Assembly: GCA_035582835.1 (NCBI GenBank)
Contig: JAYKAV010001289.1
Span: forward strand, 141,910-205,909
Direction of reading: 5' to 3'
DNA from: Phoebastria nigripes
Lineage: Eukaryota; Chordata; Aves; Procellariiformes; Diomedeidae
DNA: 64,000 nt
Shown: positions 37,898 through 50,900 of the stretch, piece after piece
Numbering within the stretch: the first letter of the stretch is position 1
Layout: every line of letters starts with the position of its first letter
Made by a program: the position numbers and the translations under genes
Notes under the pieces: model-generated
Told to the model about the DNA's origin: nothing
What the model saw: only the letters and a program-made list of their open reading frames with translations
Databases searched by the model: none

Positions 37898-40800
37898 CTA
37901 CAAGAGTTGAATGTAAATAATTATTAGGAAAAGACAAATGAACACATCATTTTGCAAGCAGCAGTTACTTTACACCTCGAAGACAATACCACATTCTCCA
38001 GCAATAATAACAAAAGAAGCTAATTATCTGCCTCCTTTAAGATTCAACGAAAGGAAACCTCATTAATTTCTCTGTGTTATGCTTCTATTTACATTAACTA
38101 TGTGGCTAGATCGTTCTTTTTGCCAAATTAAAATTTGAATTAGCTCACATTACAGCTTAATTTCCTAATGTGTTTTCAGAGATCTAAATTAACCTAGGGC
38201 ATTTACAAAGAATTATTTAAAATTTCCAGCAGCTCGGTAATGCTTTTGCGTTGGTTCTATTTGAAAAGTTCCTGGCACTATAAAAATAAGTTATGATGTA
38301 GCTTATTTTTAAATGTATTAGAAACTAAGGAATCAGAAGTACTTCTGTGAAAGAATCATTTGGAAACCCTGACAGTTCTTTGGCCCACATTTAATGCTGC
38401 TGCTAACTTATACATTCCATGCATCTTATTTTGAATGCATGTTTTGTTTAGTAAAATAATCTATGCTGTTCCCCCATAATAGAAGATAAGAATTTCACTG
38501 AATTCAAATTCCTTGACTTACTATGGTAACGAATGCGTACTATATGCTTTTCAAAATATATTTTATTTTCTACTATTTATTTTTTTATATTTTACAATAT
38601 TTTATTGTTCAAATGTGTCATGTATTTTTGACAGATTTATGTAAAATCAAGAATTTTTTTCACATAAATGCTGTTCTGCTTCTTGTTTGATACTTCTGTA
38701 ATTATTTCTGTATTCTATAGTTATTTCTGCTGCATTCAGCCTTTAGGGTATCTGCATGTTTATTTGCATAAAGACAAGGAATATTTTTTAAGGATGTAAA
38801 TCTAGTATCAGCACTTCTATATCTTTTGAAACTTTTCATATGCAAGTATGGAAGAAATTCTCTCTGACATATATCTTGTTTCAGTGCTATAGGAGAATAA
38901 GTCCATCTAAGAAATATCTTAACTTCTGGAAGACGACTCATTGAAGCAATTAATTTCTTTGATCAGGTAGATATTCACAATGTAACCTTCTTCCCATTCT
39001 TTGAGTTGTTCCTTTTGCTTAATATGTTAAGCAAGAGAGAGCATTTGGAAAACTGTGAAACAGTGATTTTCTGTAATTAAAGAGCCCAGTAAGACAGATC
39101 TCTCATTTAAAATATGCCCAAAGCAGAACTATGCTGGATATAAGAGAATATCGTCCATATTTTAAAACACCACTGATCACTTCAAAGCTTAGAAATATAT
39201 GTCAGAATACAATAATACACTACATTATCTCATCTTTTCCATTCTCCTTACTGTCAAGCAGTGATTTAGCAAAGTACATCTGATCATACACAATGCATTA
39301 AACAGGAAAATGTAACAAACAGGTATTTATAATGCCATCATATCTCCAGTTTTAAACTGTTTCCATAAAATTGCATGAGATTTTTATTCTTCCTGACCTT
39401 GCAGTGTGCACAAATGTCCACACCTGTTCAGAGTCCAAGTGAAAGCAGGAGCACAAAGGTATAAGGGACATAGTCCATTCTTGTGCTTTGTGGCCATGTT
39501 TACATGCAAGCTGTTTCCTTGCACAGATACAAAGTGGCTTCAATAAATTTCTGTGAGAGTTCAGAGCCCCTTTCAGACTATGAAGTTTGCCAGACTAGGT
39601 ACTGTGAGCATGTACGCATACGAATCTACACTACCATGTTCAATTTCTAAATAATTTTCTGCCTACTACTGATACGATCATGTGAAAAAAACACTAAACC
39701 TGTTTGTTTGTACATCATAGACAGCATTCTCATTTCTGCGAGGCAACTGAAAAGCTGGAAAACATTCTGGTCACTGACTTAAAAAAAACCCCTGTCATTA
39801 CTTTTTGAAAGATCTGACTCCTGTAAAAGAATTCCATTAGTTCTATAAATAATGCATGTAGTATATACAAACAACTGTTTAAAAACAGAGAAAATATAGA
39901 GGATTTGTTAAGCAATGCATGACCATCAAAACTCTCCTGTCTTATAAAGGTAACAATTCGTAAAGACAGTATATAGGTACTAGTTTATTAGAGTGCTTTT
40001 ATACTAATAATTAATTTCTTCATTAGCCATAGGTATTTGTCCACACAAAGCACTTGTAGTTTATCTTTAATATTTTCAATGCAATAGTGTGTTTAATAAA
40101 AGTAAGAATAAAAAGGCTTCTTTTTTATTAACATATATTTCAGTCCATTCAAGTTAAATTATGTAGGGAAACCCCCAAGAATTTGCATGTGGTCAAGTCT
40201 GTAATAGGACTCAGCTGGCCACAAAGCTGGAATGGTATTGGCCTTGGTTCAAGGAGATATGTGCTTGAACTTAACCAGGGAAAATTTTACTCATATATTA
40301 AAGGTTTGGTTTGGTGTAGATCCATTTGGCTCACTCACTTATGAAATTACTTTTTCACATTAAAGTAGTCAGTAGTATATTCTCAATACCATAAATCACT
40401 GGTGTTAGGTATCACTATACTATGGCAACTTTGCTGAAACAGTTGGGCTTTGCTTTTGGTGGCTTCTGTATTGACCATAACAAACTCTGCATATGTGGTA
40501 AATTTCAGTGACTGCTCTCAAGCCTGGCATTGGATTACAAGAGGTAAAATATTAGACTAATACACATCTACAGTTAAGCAAAGTGAACGCTTTGCTAAAT
40601 AAATGTTAGATCTGGCCATAATGGAATAGTTTTTATTTATTAGTACTCAGCCTAGCAAAAAATGTCATGGACATTTATCAGCCCAGGCAGAAATATCTAC
40701 TCACCCACACTTTACCACGATGATTGATGATAATGAAAAAACGAATGATATTTTACTCTCATGTCAAAAAATAAAAAAAAAGAAACCCTCACCTCAAGTG

Positions 40801-41783
40801 AGTAAAATCTTCCCAGGCTGATTTGAGGCTAAGGACTGTGTGCCTGTAAGGTGTTAGCAGCTAGCAAAAAACCGCATTCTCTCTCTCTCTCCACAAAGTC
40901 ACTATATGCCTTCTTTAGATCTATTTTAATAGTTCTGCATTTATAGCGCTATCATTCAAATTGGTAAAACCTCTGAATGTTGGTGTTTTTTTACAGTTTG
41001 AAGTAAATTGTTTCTCAGCATATTTGGTCTCATGAAATTCAGAACAACCACAGAAGAACACAGCAATAAAAACCAGTCAGTTCCACCCAAAGGTACTAGC
41101 TGCACCACAGATTTCAAGGGGTGCACGATGTTCATTTCAAGCTTCTGGCAAATGCCATGTTGTAGCTGCCTGGTTCCAAGCAAGTGAGAATAAGCAGGCA
41201 CAAGCATTCAGCAATGGCGCAAAACCAACAAGGAGCAGCCTGGTTGTCAGCAGCTGTGTGAAATCAGCAAAAGTCAAATCAATCTGCAGCGACACAATGT
41301 TTTCCCCGGAATCCTGACTTACATCTTATTTTTATGTGAGGTTTTTTCGAAAATTGTAGAATAAGTACAACTAGAGATTTGTAAAATAATTAGAAGATCT
41401 ACAGTCTCTCTCGTGCCCTAACAATATAAGCTAGGACCGTATTTTAAGATACTCCGAAGTTCAATGTGAAACAATTCATGAAATGGACGCCATTTATGCA
41501 CATTACTAGATTACAAACTGAAATCTTGAAAATATCACATTTTACTGATGAATCTGTTGTGCTGCCTGCGGTAGGAAGAGGGACGCCTGATATTTTTGGA
41601 AGCAAGAAGTGAATGCTTTCTCTTCCCTTTTCTATACTGATAATACAGCACTAAAACTGAACATTTTATTTGAATACTGAAGAACTTTCATGTGGTTCAA
41701 CTTCCAACTGTAAAACAATTAAATAGACCATTTAATTTCACTGCCCTTTTCAGACACTGACTTTTTTCTTTACTGAAAAATAC
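37898..41783 (-). other. SOX6: SOX6 intron, 3.9 kb
   Basis: This phase-0 intron lies between donor AAG|GTATTT at 41784 and acceptor cttgtag before 37897. The sequence is AT-rich. I recognise no mobile element, RNA gene or alternative SOX6 exon in it. Open frames near 38.8, 39.4, 39.8 and 41.1 kb are short and unlike known proteins. Confidence 0.92.
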
Positions 41784-41933
41784 CTTAACTTGAGTTACCG
41801 GGCTGGTCCCTCTCTTCTCAGTTTTCATCCCAGTGGGTGAGAGTGCCCCTGTCGTATTTGGTGGCTGTGGAGTAGATGGCATTTTGGCTCCAGGAGAAAC
41901 TTGCATGCTTGCCAGCTGAGCTGCATACAGTTG
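41784..41933 (-). CDS. SOX6: SOX6 internal coding exon, downstream of the first coiled coil
   Basis: The exon is exactly 50 codons, beginning [20 protein letters not shown] and continuing through [20 protein letters not shown] to end SPVTQVK. This is the SOX6 segment immediately after the leucine zipper/glutamine-rich first half. The acceptor is cttgtcttgcag|CAA and the donor AAG|GTATTT, both phase 0, so it splices directly to DEAAQPL in the next exon. The junction creates VKDE, a SUMO-type consensus; a second such site is MKTE. It would correspond roughly to residues 368-417 of mammalian SOX6, by my recollection. Substitutions from mammals are conservative. The preceding exon, ending in a Leu/Gln-rich LSPLQLQ-type sequence, is not in the window. 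Confidence 0.96.
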
Positions 41934-43111
41934 CTGCAAGACAAGAAGATACACAATGTATTTCTGCAAAATTCCTAAAAAAAGAAGCTGTAAATGTACA
42001 TAACTTTTATTGCTCTCCTGTTTCTTCTCTTAAAGGAATTATAGATTTTTTCAGCACTTTCTTGTTTGTGACTTTTCCCTTCTTGTTATTTTCAAAGAGA
42101 AAACAAAAAAGACTGGAAAACTCCCACACCTCAATATCTTTTTTCTTAATTTGACTTTTAGCTGATTTTTTTTTTTCCCCTTCTTGCTAATGATGGTCAT
42201 GGTGATGAGCAAAAGTTTATACTGTGCCCAAATATTAAAAACAAAATTGGCAAAATTGTAAGGCTGGTTATGAAAAGGAGGTATAAGCCCCTGTCAGAAA
42301 CAACAATGCTTCAGGTCTTTCTGTTCTTACCCAGAAATTCCCCACCAACTCCAGAACCTCTACTGGGAGCTGACATACAGGAATCATTTGCTACCAAACA
42401 GCAATGCTGCATCATCTCTAGATAGCAATGAAAGTTAAAACAGGCAACAGGGTATGTCTCCATCTTGGTGTACAGTGATTGTTATAACTTCTATAAATGT
42501 TAATAAGGAATGTAGGCCTTAAAAATTCCTGTAAATAGTGATGAAAATACAAAAACACCCTCATGGAACTTTTCAAAAAGTTTAACTGAAACATAATAAA
42601 AGACTTGTACATTAACATAAACTATTCCGACCAATCTAAAGTGTTTACTGAACAAAAACAAATAGGTTTAATTTCCTTCCAGTGACCAAATTTAAACCCT
42701 CACCTTGAATTAGCATCAGCAATAATTCTGCTGCCATAAACAGGGAAGATCCTAATCCCTCTTCTACACATAAATCTATATAAACTTTGCCTTATTAGTG
42801 AGAAAAAAGCCAGGTGGTTTGTATGTAATTTCCAACATTACTATCATTCAGATGGACAAATAAAAAAAATTACAGTAATCAAAAGCAGACCTTTCAGCAC
42901 ATGTAATTAAATGAAAGCTTAATAAAGAATAATTTGCAAGAGCCAGATGTGCTTATGTCATAACTGTTGCTTTCTTTGGAACAATTTTTCTAATATAACA
43001 AGCCTCCACAGAAATGAAAGTTACACAATACTGTAAGCTCAGTGACTCAGTGGCTAGACAAACGTGTGAAGGAGGGGCAGAGTCAGAACTCTGGGTGACA
43101 AATGAAAACTC

Positions 43112-43133
43112 TTGTTTGTTTGTTTGTTTGTTT
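43112..43133. repeat. (GTTT)n tetranucleotide repeat
   Basis: About five TTTG units in a row. It is a simple repeat in the intron. Confidence 0.93.
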
Positions 43134-43885
43134 CCTGCCACCCCTTTTCAATACCACACAGAGGCTACAAAAGGATCGCAGATTAATATTTGAAATCAAT
43201 GGTGTTTAGATATTTTTTCCCGCGCTAGAAAACTAGAAAAATTGAAAATAGAAAAAATTCCTAGCTTTCGGTGACGTCCTGAAGAATGAAAATGAAGCAT
43301 TTTATACAAGAGTAAGTGGGGTTTTTTTCCCCTACTACTGGGATCTTATCCCTTTTAGCATATTCTTCAGATCAATCTATGCTTGCTTAATAGGATGCTC
43401 TGCTTATGTGAGAGTAAGAAGCACATTTCACAAACTTCTGAAAGCCTGCACATTCTCAGCTCAGAAATAATCAGGCACTGTACTATGACAGAGACGATAC
43501 GATAAACTTGAATACAATTGAAAGACAAACCCCAAAGATTGTAAAGGCTTTCTCAGTGTTCTGTAGTTTGTCCTTTTTTTTTCTTTTTTAAATTAGGAAC
43601 CTATTTAACATCTACTTCAATTGTCTGGGGGAGATGACTTAGATTTTACTAAAAGTAGACTTAAACTTTACTATTTAATGTAGTGTGTATTGCACTTTCT
43701 AGAGTGGGAAAGGAATTCTATGTAAAAACAAATCCAGGTTTATCAACTAAAGTTCAAAGAATTTCCTTCTCCCTTATCAGGTAAGCCATTAGGGCAAAAA
43801 AGGTGGGGTATGAGTTATTCTTTCTACAAAATTCAGTCTTTCTTAGAGGATAAAAGTCAATAGTCAATGATGGCAAGCAGCATAG

Positions 43886-44454
43886 TGTGGTGGGTCGACC
43901 CAGGCTGCCAGCTGCCCAGCCAGCTGCTCTCTGCCTCTCCCTCCTCAACAGGATGGGGGAGAAAATAAGATGGAAAAGCTCATGGGTCAAGATAAAGACA
44001 GGGAGATCACTTACCAGTTACCATCACAGGCAAAACAGATTTGGCTTGGGGAAAATAAATTTAATTTATTGCCAATTACAATAGAGTTGGATGGTGAGAA
44101 ACACAGACAAAAACTAAAATCCCCATCTCTGCCATTTTCCCAGGCTCAGCTTCACTCCTTCATTGCTGACTCCTCCACCTCCTCCCCCTCCAGCCTGGCT
44201 GCTGGCAGGGCTGTTCCTCACACTTTGTCCCTCACTCCTCTCTGCCTGTGTGGCATCTTGCCCTTTCTAGAGAATATTTTCCCAGAGGTGCCACCAGCTT
44301 GGCTGTGGGGCTTGGCGGTGCCCTGTGGTGGGGCCGTTGAGGAACCAGCTGGAACCGGCTGTGTCCAGCACGGGGCAGCCCCGGCCGCCTCTCCTCACAG
44401 CAGTCGCCCCACAGGCCCNCCCGCTGCCAGCACCTGGGTGCCGACACCAGGCAT
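43886..44454 (-). mobile_element. Solo LTR of an avian endogenous retrovirus, sense to SOX6
   Basis: The plus strand begins tgtggtgggtcgaccc, the reverse complement of a typical LTR 3' end. The first 130 bases or so, read on the minus strand, match the 3' part of the LTR at 10186-10781: tgtctttatcttgaccca, cttattttctccccca, tgaggaggg. The remainder includes ggcaataaattaaattta on the minus strand, a poly(A) signal at 44065-44070, and GC-rich sequence with an N at 44419. The distal end is approximate. A possible decayed target duplication is gcatag before and gcatgg just after. A 168-codon plus-strand frame across it is not a gene: it translates low-complexity LTR sequence, with no retroviral domain. 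Confidence 0.83.
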
Positions 44455-44888
44455 GCATGGCAAATGCAGCTTGTAGCCCAGTTAGCCATGACAAGTAAGC
44501 AAAGGTGTGTTTATCATCTCTAAAAGCTGCAGCCCACAGTGTAGCTGTATCTTGACCGGATATCTCAAGATCAACGTGAAGAGAGAGANGCGTGACACTG
44601 GTCGGAGGAGGGCTTGTCGGTGACCTTCTACCTGAATCCGAGAAGGACTGGCAACTGAAACGTCCACAGCACTTTAAGTGTCACAGAGACAGCAACAAGA
44701 AAAGTGGGCTGTTATAGTGACTATCTAGGAAAATGTTTGATTTCGGAAATGCAAACATTAAAAGCAGAATAAAATTAGAGTTATACACCACTCCCCTCCC
44801 AGTGTGTTGAGGGCTGTATTGGCTCTACGGCAAGTAGCATGAGGAAAAAACATTTCTAAAGGGAGACAGAGAATAAAAGAAATTTTGA

Positions 44889-44892
<4 letters not shown>

Positions 44893-44921
<29 letters not shown>
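44893..44921. repeat. (GT)n microsatellite, about 14 units
   Basis: An uninterrupted run of GT dinucleotides, the longest pure dinucleotide repeat in the window. It is likely to be length-polymorphic. Confidence 0.96.
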
Positions 44922-44924
<3 letters not shown>

Positions 44925-47900
44925 TCATCACTGGGTTACTCCAAGGTCATAGTATTGGCTTTAGCCTGGCATTTCTATAAATTTCTTTTACGCCATAAAA
45001 GCAAATGGAAAAATAAGTAACAGTAATTAGCTTTCTGCTTTGCTTAGACTTTAAAACAAAGCTGTTCCACAAATGAGTGCAAATGTTGAAAGAATTCGCA
45101 CTAGCACTAGCAACACCGCTGTGTGGACTGGGAGGCTGTATAACTTCTTTTAAATACCAGTTTGTATGGGGAGCTAGCCAGTCTGGAAAAATATGTGCAT
45201 GCCACCGTTGCAGGGATAAAACAGATATTTTTGCAAATATCACTGTTGTGGCTCGAAATGGCAATTTAGGACCTCACATTGAGATGGTCAGGTTGTGAAG
45301 CTTTTATTTGCAAGATTAAGGAGGGGAAAAAACCCAAACATTGAATGAATGCTGATTGTTAGCTTTTAATGCTCAAAACCAAAAGTTTCAATGGAATTTT
45401 GTCAGTTGAAATTCTAACCTACCAACTATTGAGTAGTAACAAAAAAAATTAACCTACCTCAAACACTGAAACATATCTTCTTTTCAATGTATGTCTAGCA
45501 CATAAAGAGAAGAGCATTTCATAACCCTTATGCCAACCACTGCCTCAGAAGGCTCTTGATTACAAATTAGATATTCAAAACCATCAAGTATTCATGATTG
45601 TTTTAAGAAGCCTTAAAAATATATAGCCTGGGTTTTATTTTTTTAAAAGGTCACTAAGTTAGATTCTTACAATCCAGTTCCCAGCATCTAAATATAAGTA
45701 GCGCTGATTTTGAGTTACTGAGTGCTCCTGCATAGTTAACAATTTTGAAAACCAGCTCACTTAAGGTACATGAGCAAGGATGTAGTTTTCAGAACCAGGT
45801 TTCTTCTAATGTCATTATCTGACACTGAAGAGTGGGATTTTGAAATGCCGCAAGTCTCACTTAAGGCAATGGCAAGTGAAGTCTCACATTTAGGCACCTA
45901 TGAACTCACAGGCTTATGGACTTAAGCGCTTGTTACTGAAACTCTACTCCAGCTGTAATCAACTAAAAATCTGAGGGGAATTTATGAAAGTTGGAGGTCC
46001 CTATGAGTCTGAATGATGTTCATCTACCTAAAAAAAAATTACAGACGAGTGGGAAAGCGCTGTACTCAGCATGTGTACAGCACAGCACAAGTACATACTG
46101 ATTTTTTTTACCTGGAAACATCAGAATTCATACTAAGCCTGTGCTATAGCTTAGAGCTACCATCCAAGAAGAATTGAATAACTAACAAAAATAATAATCC
46201 AGGTGGGGTGGGGTGGTGGTATTTTCTGCTTCAGAACTTGCCTATGGCATTTGATGAATTACTTCCATTTCACTCTTTTTATAAAATGTATCATCCACAA
46301 TCTAAAATTTGTTTAGAAAAACTATGAACTAATAATAGAGCATCTTGACTGATCCAAATGTTAAAACCCTTCTTAACACCATCTAAGTTTCACAATGCCT
46401 TTGCGAGATATTTTCATGATACAGAAGGATAACTGCCTTCGCTGCCAGTGTTCATTCATGCCTTGCCAGAGACAAAGGCCTTAGGCTTACACATCCCTCT
46501 CACAGGTTTCAAAATTTTTTAAATTTTTCAATAGTTTTTTAACTAGTTTTTTCAACTAGCTTTCAATAATCAAAACTCTTTCATTAGCTCAGGTCCCTTT
46601 CCCATATGACTTTTAGCCTGCACATAGGCCTGTGACATTCCTAGACACATGCTCTGCTGAATGACACTGAGGACAGCAAATGAGCACAGAGCAAAGCTTT
46701 CTATGCACCAGATGTTTCCTTTTTTTTACAGCAGGAATACTGATACTTACCTCTTAGGCTGCAGCATCTGTGTCTAAATGAATGAATGAAGGTGAAGAAT
46801 TTTGAGAATCGAACGTTACAGAAGTAACACATGGTGAGGAAAATAGAATGGGCCTTAAATCAACACAGTTAAGGGAGATCTGCACTGACAACAACTTGTT
46901 AACTTTGTGACAGGCTGTTTTACCACCTAACACAGAATTACAATAATCATAACCTTCTTACTGGTGGCTTGTCAATGACAAGCCTTATGGAGAAAGTTTG
47001 TTTAGAGAAGATATTTCAATAAAGAGAAAGTGATCAACTGCTGCGTAGGAGAGAGGCACTTTCTTTAGATATATGAGCCCAGGAAGGAAATGGAGAGCAG
47101 TTGCACTTGTATATACGAGAACAAAAAAGCAAGGGCTTGAGACATTTCAACTGACGGCGTTGGTGAGGGAGAATTTGGTCACAGCAGTGGGGATATAATT
47201 CAGATGTTATTCTTTGCAGCAGAACTCTGAAGATACTATAGCAAAGCCATTTGCGAAATATGGAGATAAGAAAGAGAGTGGTTGCAATAGTCAGCATAGC
47301 AGAAAATGAAAGTGCAGGTGATGAGGGCTGGCCTAGCACAATGAATTGCAATGGATGTACTTGGAAGATGTCACACAAAGAGATTCAGTAGAAGATGGCT
47401 TGATTCAAGGAGAAAGAAGGGATCTGTTCTAGAAACATTTACCCTTTTATTTTGTTTTACTGAAACATTTATGACCAAAATGAAAAGACATTCTCCTTTT
47501 TCTGTATTTGTACAATATTTCTCCAAAGGTGCTAGAATTTTTTTTTTTTTCCTCAGAAACAAATGCTAAATTTTATGGACCCTGATTAATTCTGAAGTCT
47601 TCCGTTACTAAAAATGCAAGTCCTANGTTACATCTTCAACAAATACATTTGCTACAGTAAATGAAACTAAACAATAAAACTACTGAGAATCAAGTGAGAA
47701 TCCTTATTTGTCAGCATTTTAAACAAATTGTGCAAAGCTGAAATATTTATAGAGATGAAAGTTCAGCTATTTAGACAATGAGTAATTTGGTTTCTAAAGA
47801 TGAAAAACTCTAAGGAGTGACTGCAAGTGCTGTTGAAATCCAGCACTACAAGAGGTAATGCAGTTGTTTTTTTACCATAGTATATTTAGTATGTAGTGTT

Positions 47901-50900
47901 GCAAAGCTATAATTCCAGAATTTTCCTTCTGAGTATATAACATGCAATAATAATAATCAGAACTATCTGATCACAAAGGGTTTTTACAAGCTCACCAAAA
48001 CCAGCAACATCTTTACTATTTCCAGTACACATTTCTGAAAAGATGCTACCCAAAACAAAAAATCCCACCTTCAGTGGGACTGCTTATTTTTTATTATTGG
48101 TGTAGAGGTGCTTAAAATAAGATTGATGTCAAACAGACTAAAGGAAACAGAGTCTCTGTTTGAAAAAGTTTTTCTTCTGTTTGGAGGAAGAATGCATTAG
48201 TGCTCAAACCCTTGTTTTGGGTGTCATAGATAATAACTATGGAAATAAAGGTTAAGTGCTGACCTGAGCGCGATGTCACTGGTATAGCCTTCAGCAGTTC
48301 AGGCAAGGTAACCTTTTCAAAAAGCAGTGCAGAAGCATAAATATCCTACTCAAAAAATTCACACACATCTTAATCTAAGTGCAAAAACTGTTTCCAAAGT
48401 AACATTAATTGTACTTGTTCCTTCCTATTTTTGTATATAAATGTCATTTTTTGTATTGGCATGTCTTTTGCACCAATTACGTTCAGTGACTAATGCTGCA
48501 GTTGAGACCTCTACTATAGCACCAAGGTAAGACATGGGGTTATTGGCTTATGTATATATTTTTTAAAAAAGCACATGGTTGTTTTTCTCTTTGTTTTAAG
48601 ATGATTTTTATGCAGGTCCTTAGAGTGAGAGATAGGTTAACAGAAAACGACATCCAGAAACACAAGACAGCCTAAGTAACTCATCAGCAGCTTAACCATT
48701 TGACAAACCCAGGGGCAACTCGAAGGCAGCTACTGCCTGTGGAGTCTGCCAAGAAGCCAGATGCCATCACCAGAAAAACACCTTTCACAGCTCAGCATCT
48801 GTGTCCTAGCAGTGCTCTCCACACAAAAGGAAAAGGAAGAGGAGGAGAAAGAGAAGGAAAGGTGCATGTAGAATTGTTAAAGGAAATGTACATACACATG
48901 AAAGCAACCCTTATTTGAATTTAAGAATCTAAAACTTGGAAAAATCAAAGCTTTTGCTGACGAAAACAAGATCCCTTCAAATTAATAGATAGAATATTTT
49001 ATGCTAAAAGTGTATGTTTTCTTTTGTTTTACAATATATTTGTGCAGGTGCTACCTGTTAAAACAGTGTATTTTATAAATTTGGTTTGATGAAATTTGGA
49101 CGTCTCAGTAGCATTTTCTCAGTTTGTTCTAAGAAAAATGTTAACAAATCAAAATAAGGTGAGTTTTACAGTCTGGCCCCCAGTACTGTGAGCCAGACCC
49201 TCCTCTCATTTTCACGTGTGCCACCACACAGATAATAGTAGTTTACTATATAAGAACTAACGAGTACGCAACATCAACTTAACTCACAGGTTTATGCTAA
49301 ATAACTGAGAACTATTTGGCTTTACATGGGTATATCTGAAATGGTGTCGATCAAGTACAGCTACATGAAGTTGGAGCAACAATTAGGGAAAAAGTGTTTA
49401 ATTTAGAAATATGATAAATAATAAGTAACAATACACTGCAAAGACATCTTTTTCTCTACAGAATCCAAGTGTCATAATACATGTACATCGTTTCCTTTTA
49501 ACAGCATCATTCCCTTCTTTCCCCTGTTTGTACATGCCTATCCTATCCATAGTGGACATAACATTCTGATTTTAAACACCGATATATCACCCTACTGCAG
49601 AGTCTGCTCATTGTTACAGAGTGTGAATAGCCTCTACTTCTTATAATAATGCACCAAATACCTTTGCAAAAAGGCATTAAGGTGTAACACGAACAGGCAG
49701 CTAATGAATTATCATAACTAATGTCATAATAACAAAGATTGTTGCAGTGATTATTTATGCACTTGCTGGCTAATGTGCTCTCAGATTTATTACAGCACAA
49801 TATGTGCAAACAAACTAACTGTATTTGTGAAAATACAAATAATACATTTTGTAGTCACAAATGGAGTCAGAAGACTTCAGTTTTCCCTATATGTTCAGGT
49901 GTGCATCTACTGAAAAAAAATTCTCAGCTAAAAGAATGATTTTACCAGTTATTTATATTCATTCACTTCAGGTTTTTTGAAATATTAACACCAGTAACTT
50001 CAGTGTCTGTCAGTTGCTATACTACATATTATCAAGGGAAATTTTTCTGTGGCCCTAAATTCCACTCAATTCCTCTCTCCTTAGGAGATACACATGCCTG
50101 TTTTGCTTCTCTCTCAAGCTGCAAAGTAACAGATACCTAATTTCACCACTGAGTGTCTGCTGGTTCCAACTCCTTTTACTGACCACAAATTCATTGTACT
50201 GGTTCAGAAAAAGAAAAATCACTCTCATCACTTCTACTGCCCTGCTGCGGCTAATGGCCAATCCATACCAAAAATAAAAGAATCTCTACACATTTTAGAT
50301 ACTGTAGCTTGTATTGTTGTAGTACTGCAGAGTCAAGATCCCCTTATGCAAAATAACAGCTTTATTTTGTTAAAAGGGCCTAACTTTAAGTGGACCATGG
50401 AATATTTATGGCTCTCAGTAGTCCTTTGAAAGAGTTATCTTATGTTTTTATGCCGATCATGGGTCAGAGGTTCAAATCAGCACTTCTTTCTGTCACTCCT
50501 TATATGTTTTACTATAATTTACAGCTCAGCAAGAGGACTCATAAAACAAAAGTGTCTATTTTACTTCAGCAACTAATTCTAGCTAATCAAAGCTTTCCAG
50601 CAAAACAACCCAGCATGAAACTCTGCGTGGAAAATATGCAGAGAACAAAGCGTTTTGTCAAATAACACATCTCATGATGTAAACACATATGTCTCTTATA
50701 GGAAATTTTATCGCTTCCACATTATCGGCACACAAAAGGAGCATTCTTGTCGCAGACCTGGTGCGACTGTGGAGCCATCGTCATTGGAAACAAGAGCCTG
50801 ATTAGGTTCCCACACAGATATGAATAGATTTTCTTTTTTTAGTGTAATGCTGCCTTTCTTATTTCTTAAACAGACTAGTAATTGTGGCTGTAAAAACAGT

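Noticed and set aside
43970..44476. The longest open reading frame in the window (168 codons, plus strand)
   Set aside because: It lies across the minus-strand LTR and its distal edge, translates Ser/Pro/Ala-rich low-complexity sequence, includes an ambiguous codon, and shows no known domain.
46370..46450. Possible MIR/L3-like fragment (cacaatgcctttgcgagat)
   Set aside because: Only a short, weak resemblance; too little to support a repeat call by eye.
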